Origin: Actinomycetota bacterium
GTDB lineage: Bacteria > Actinomycetota > Acidimicrobiia > Spongiisociales > UBA11373
NCBI GenBank assembly: GCA_003486285.1
Contig: DNGH01000185.1
Span: 2,393 to 10,305 of the forward strand
DNA length: 7,913 nucleotides
Direction: 5' to 3'
Below are positions 5,865 to 7,913 of this stretch, piece by piece. The translations under genes were made by a program, and so were the position numbers. The notes under the pieces are model-generated. The model was not told where the DNA came from, searched no databases, and saw nothing but the letters and a program-made list of their open reading frames with translations. The number at the start of each line of letters is the position of its first letter. The first letter of the stretch is position 1.

Positions 5865-6584
5865 TCCGGCGGCGCGCACCAGGGTCTCGAAGAATGACAG
5901 GGAGGGGCCGTGATCCGGGCCGAGGTACTCGGGATGCCACTGCACCGCCCACATCGGCCAGGAGGCATCCTCGGGCACCAGCGCCTCGATGACACCGTCG
6001 GGAGCGCGTCCTGTCACCAGGAGCCCCGAACCCACCTGCCGCACTGCCTGATGGTGCAGGGTGTTCACCCCGAGTTCCTCGGTGCCCAGTGCCTTGGCGG
6101 TGGGCGATCCGGGTTCGATCGACACCGGGTGCTGGGGCAGGTACGACCCATCGCCGTCCACCCAGTGGGGGAGCATGTCGGGACCCTCGGCGGAGATGTC
6201 CTCGATGAGGGAGCCACCCATGGCGACGTTCATCACCTGGAGGCCGCGGCAGATGCAGGCGGTGGGCATCTGGCGCTCGGCGAGGGCCCGGGCCAGGGCG
6301 ATCTCGAACTCGTCGCGTACCGGGTCGATGCCGTATACGGCCGGATGGGGTTCGCCCCCGTAGCGGGAGGGATCGACGTCGCCACCGCCCGACATCACCA
6401 CCCCGTCGAGGCGACTGAGCAGGGTCGGGATCTCGTCGGGATCCCCGGCGGTGAGCAGCACCGGGATGCCTCCGGCGCGTCGGACCATGGCGGTGTAGTT
6501 GGGCACCAGGGCGTGCACCCGGTAGTCCCCGGTGGGGGTATGGAGGGTGCGGAGGCCGGTGGTGATCCCAATCAGAGGTGCCAT
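5862..6584 (-). CDS. Peptidase C26 / gamma-glutamyl-GABA hydrolase (PuuD-like) class I glutamine amidotransferase fold
   Basis: This 240-residue cytosolic protein has the class I amidotransferase catalytic triad: Cys112 in CICRGLQVMNV (110-120), and His217 and Glu219 in QWHPEY (215-220). SGGGDVDP (65-72) and RDEFEIALARAL (90-101) are typical of the C26 group, which includes PuuD (cleaves gamma-glutamyl-GABA in putrescine breakdown). The nucleophile elbow, usually G-x-C-x-G, begins with Cys110 here. No ammonia-accepting synthase domain is attached, so it is probably a stand-alone hydrolase. No other putrescine genes are nearby, and the substrate is inferred only at family level. The ATG at 6584 fits the family start (PLIGITTG). 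The gene is divergent from the bS22-like gene and upstream of the SDR gene. Confidence 0.9.
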   Translation of the reverse strand: MAPLIGITTGLRTLHTPTGDYRVHALVPNYTAMVRRAGGIPVLLTAGDPDEIPTLLSRLDGVVMSGGGDVDPSRYGGEPHPAVYGIDPVRDEFEIALARALAERQMPTACICRGLQVMNVAMGGSLIEDISAEGPDMLPHWVDGDGSYLPQHPVSIEPGSPTAKALGTEELGVNTLHHQAVRQVGSGLLVTGRAPDGVIEALVPEDASWPMWAVQWHPEYLGPDHGPSLSFFETLVRAAG

Positions 6585-6596
6585 TCGTGAGGTGGC

Positions 6597-6602
6597 AGGC
6601 TA
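6597..6602 (-). promoter_or_regulatory. -10 element TAGCCT for the C26 hydrolase gene
   Basis: On the minus strand, TAGCCT lies 12 nt before the ATG at 6584. No Shine-Dalgarno sequence is visible in between, so the leader would be zero to a few nucleotides. The spacing is longer than at the other four sites. Confidence 0.42.
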
Positions 6603-6610
6603 GGCGGTTT

Positions 6611-6624
6611 GCGGTTCGAGCCGC
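6611..6624. promoter_or_regulatory. Near-palindrome in the divergent promoter region
   Basis: GCGGTTCGAGCCGC is a 14-bp palindrome with one mismatched pair. It sits between the hydrolase promoter and the bS22-like gene. Its position would suit an operator for one or both genes, but a single site cannot prove this. No confident promoter for the bS22-like gene is seen in the rest of this 86-bp region. Confidence 0.3.
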
Positions 6625-6659
6625 GACCTACCAACCTACGTCGGCCAATCCAGCATCCG

Positions 6660-6665
6660 AAAAGG
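6660..6665 (+). promoter_or_regulatory. Weak Shine-Dalgarno AAAAGG for the bS22-like gene
   Basis: AAAAGG ends 5 nt before the ATG at 6671. It supports the short 29-codon reading over an in-frame ATG at 6578, which would add 31 residues unlike the family. Confidence 0.45.
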
Positions 6666-6670
6666 TCTCC

Positions 6671-6760
6671 ATGGGTTCCCTGATCAAGAAGCGGCGCAAG
6701 AAGATGAGCAAGCACAAGTACCGCAAGCGCTTGCGCGCCAACCGCCACAAGAAGAAGTAG
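6671..6760 (+). CDS. Small ribosomal protein bS22-like (AURKAIP1/COX24 domain)
   Basis: This 29-residue protein begins MGSLIKKRRKKMSKHKYRK and contains 16 Lys/Arg and two His. The MGS-x-IKKRRK-x-M-x-K-x-K-x-RK pattern matches the tiny actinobacterial AURKAIP1/COX24-domain proteins. In mycobacteria these are the 30S subunit protein bS22, bound to rRNA. As I recall them, mycobacterial and Streptomyces members are about 32-33 residues, so this one is short at the C-terminus, ending in Lys-Lys-Lys. The start is fixed by the family N-terminus and AAAAGG upstream. The class V PLP enzyme starts 4 nt after its stop, so the two are probably co-transcribed. Such genes are easily missed because of their size. 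Identity is by motif recognition only. Confidence 0.88.
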   Translation: MGSLIKKRRKKMSKHKYRKRLRANRHKKK

Positions 6761-6764
6761 CGCC

Positions 6765-7913
6765 GTGGCGGTGGCCGATTCGCTCGCCTCCGCTCGGAGA
6801 CTCTTCGACCTCCCTGAGGACGTCGCCTACCTCAATTGTGCCTTCTTCCCGCCGATGCCCCGTCCGGTGCGTGAAGCGGGTCGGCGCGCCTTGGAGGGCA
6901 TGGTTCCCTGGGAGACGACGACCCGCGATTTCTTCGAACCCGGGGAGCGCCTCCGCACCGCCTTTGGTGCACTCATCGGTGGCGATCCCGATGGTGTGGC
7001 CTTCGTGCCGTCGGTGTCTTATGGAGTCGGCGTCGCCGCCCGCAACCTGACCGTCGGCCCGGGCCGCACCGTGATGATCCTCGACGAGGAGTTTCCCTCC
7101 GACGTCTACCCGTTTCGCGCCAAGTTGGCTGCGGAGGGCGGGGAGTTCGTCGTCGTGCCGCGGCCCCGGGAGGTCTCCTGGACCGATGCCGTGATCGCCG
7201 GCATCGACGAGCGCACCGCGGTGGTGGTGGTTCCACAGGTGCATTGGACGGACGGCCGCGCCGTCGATCTGACGGCCGTGGGAGCGGCCGCGCGTGCGGT
7301 CGGCGCGGCCCTCGTCATCGATGTCTCGCAATCTCTCGGTGCGGCTCCGCTCGATCTGTCCGTCGTTCGCCCCGACTTTCTGGTGGCGGCGGGATACAAG
7401 TGGCTCATGGGGCCCTACTCCTTTGGCTACCTGTGGGCCGCCGAGCACCGCCGGGAGGGCGCCGGGATCGAACAGACCTGGATCGGGCGCAAGGGCTCCG
7501 ACGACTTCAACCGTCTGGTCGACTACACCGACGAGTTGCGTGCCGGGGCGCGGCGCTATGACTCGGGGGAGTGGAGCAACTTCACGTTGCTCCCGATGGC
7601 GGCCGCCGCGATCGACCTCGTCTCCGCCTGGGGACCGGAGCGGGTGGCGGCGACACTGGAGCCCCTCACCGCGCGGGTCGAGGAGGGGGCGCGCCGTCTC
7701 GGCCTCGAACCGGTGGCGGCGGAGCATCGGCTCTCCCACATCGTCGGAATCCGCTTCCCCCACGGCGAACCCTCCGGCCTTCGGGAGCGCCTTGCCACGG
7801 CGCGGGTGTTCGTCAGCCTCCGCGCCAACGCGGTCAGGGTGTCGCCGTACCTGTACAACGATGCGGCCGACGTGGATCGACTGCTCGAGGTGCTGGGGGA
7901 AGTGCTGAAGTAG
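6765..7913 (+). CDS. Aminotransferase class V-fold PLP-dependent enzyme
   Basis: This 382-residue fold-type I PLP enzyme belongs to class V (cysteine desulfurase, kynureninase and isopenicillin-N-epimerase relatives). It shows YLNCAFFPPMP (22-32), the ring-stacking His160 in VHWTDG, Asp186 with Gln189 (DVSQS) contacting the cofactor, and the Schiff-base lysine Lys212 in AAGYKWLMGPYSFGYLW (208-224). The C-terminal RVSPYLYN (358-365) carries a likely carboxylate-binding Arg. The only cysteine, Cys25, is N-terminal, so it lacks the loop cysteine of NifS/SufS enzymes and is unlikely to be a desulfurase. The substrate is unknown. The GTG at 6765, 4 nt after the bS22-like stop, is the best start. 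A second GTG at 6771 is possible. Initiation is probably by reinitiation because no good ribosome-binding site is visible. The TAG stop is the last codon of the window. Confidence 0.9.
   Translation: MAVADSLASARRLFDLPEDVAYLNCAFFPPMPRPVREAGRRALEGMVPWETTTRDFFEPGERLRTAFGALIGGDPDGVAFVPSVSYGVGVAARNLTVGPGRTVMILDEEFPSDVYPFRAKLAAEGGEFVVVPRPREVSWTDAVIAGIDERTAVVVVPQVHWTDGRAVDLTAVGAAARAVGAALVIDVSQSLGAAPLDLSVVRPDFLVAAGYKWLMGPYSFGYLWAAEHRREGAGIEQTWIGRKGSDDFNRLVDYTDELRAGARRYDSGEWSNFTLLPMAAAAIDLVSAWGPERVAATLEPLTARVEEGARRLGLEPVAAEHRLSHIVGIRFPHGEPSGLRERLATARVFVSLRANAVRVSPYLYNDAADVDRLLEVLGEVLK

Noticed and set aside
6684..7763. A 359-codon minus-strand open frame opposite the class V PLP enzyme
   Set aside because: The plus-strand gene has complete cofactor-binding motifs. 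The antisense product has none.
6765..7913. Cysteine desulfurase (NifS/SufS) call
   Set aside because: The only cysteine is Cys25, and the catalytic loop cysteine is absent.

Overview
The window is a GC-rich, gene-dense stretch of bacterial chromosome. It most likely comes from an actinomycete-type lineage (Actinomycetota). The best marker is a 29-residue, extremely basic protein of the bS22 (AURKAIP1/COX24-domain) ribosomal family, which is typical of that phylum. High GC and apparently leaderless transcription units agree. A deeper placement, for example Acidimicrobiia, is a guess that the sequence does not prove.

Layout, left to right. A plus-strand PhzF-family isomerase (58-855) converges, with a 14-bp gap, on a minus-strand two-gene ABC-2 exporter operon (ATPase 1663-2562, permease 870-1673). 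A 166-bp divergent spacer follows, holding period-7 repeats, a G-quadruplex-type motif and two promoters. Next is a tightly overlapping plus-strand operon: a cation diffusion facilitator (2729-3643), homoserine kinase ThrB (3640-4479) and a DinB-fold protein (4476-4991). A second repeat-filled spacer separates it from two minus-strand genes, an SDR oxidoreductase (5093-5851) and a class I glutamine amidotransferase-like hydrolase of the peptidase C26/PuuD type (5862-6584). After an 86-bp divergent region come the bS22-like gene (6671-6760) and a class V PLP-dependent enzyme (6765-7913), whose stop codon ends the window. No spacer exceeds 300 bp, and no tRNA, rRNA, transposase or CRISPR array is visible.

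The genes are mostly ordinary metabolism and transport. They do not form an obvious defence or biosynthetic system. The more unusual material is non-coding. Three spacers carry tandem heptamers that differ in sequence but share a period of exactly 7 bp and often a GCT (or GCA) start: GCACCCG, GCTACCC, GCTGTCG, GCACTAG, GCTCACG and GCTGACC. Two of these spacers also form canonical four-or-more-tract G-quadruplex motifs on the minus strand. In the third, the repeats supply the stop codons of both flanking convergent genes.

A second pattern concerns gene starts. Five transcription-unit first genes have a TANNNT hexamer 7-12 nt before the ATG and no Shine-Dalgarno sequence, which suggests leaderless mRNAs. 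Four of the five hexamers read TAGNCT. Two genes inside operons, the permease and DinB, instead carry clear Shine-Dalgarno sequences.
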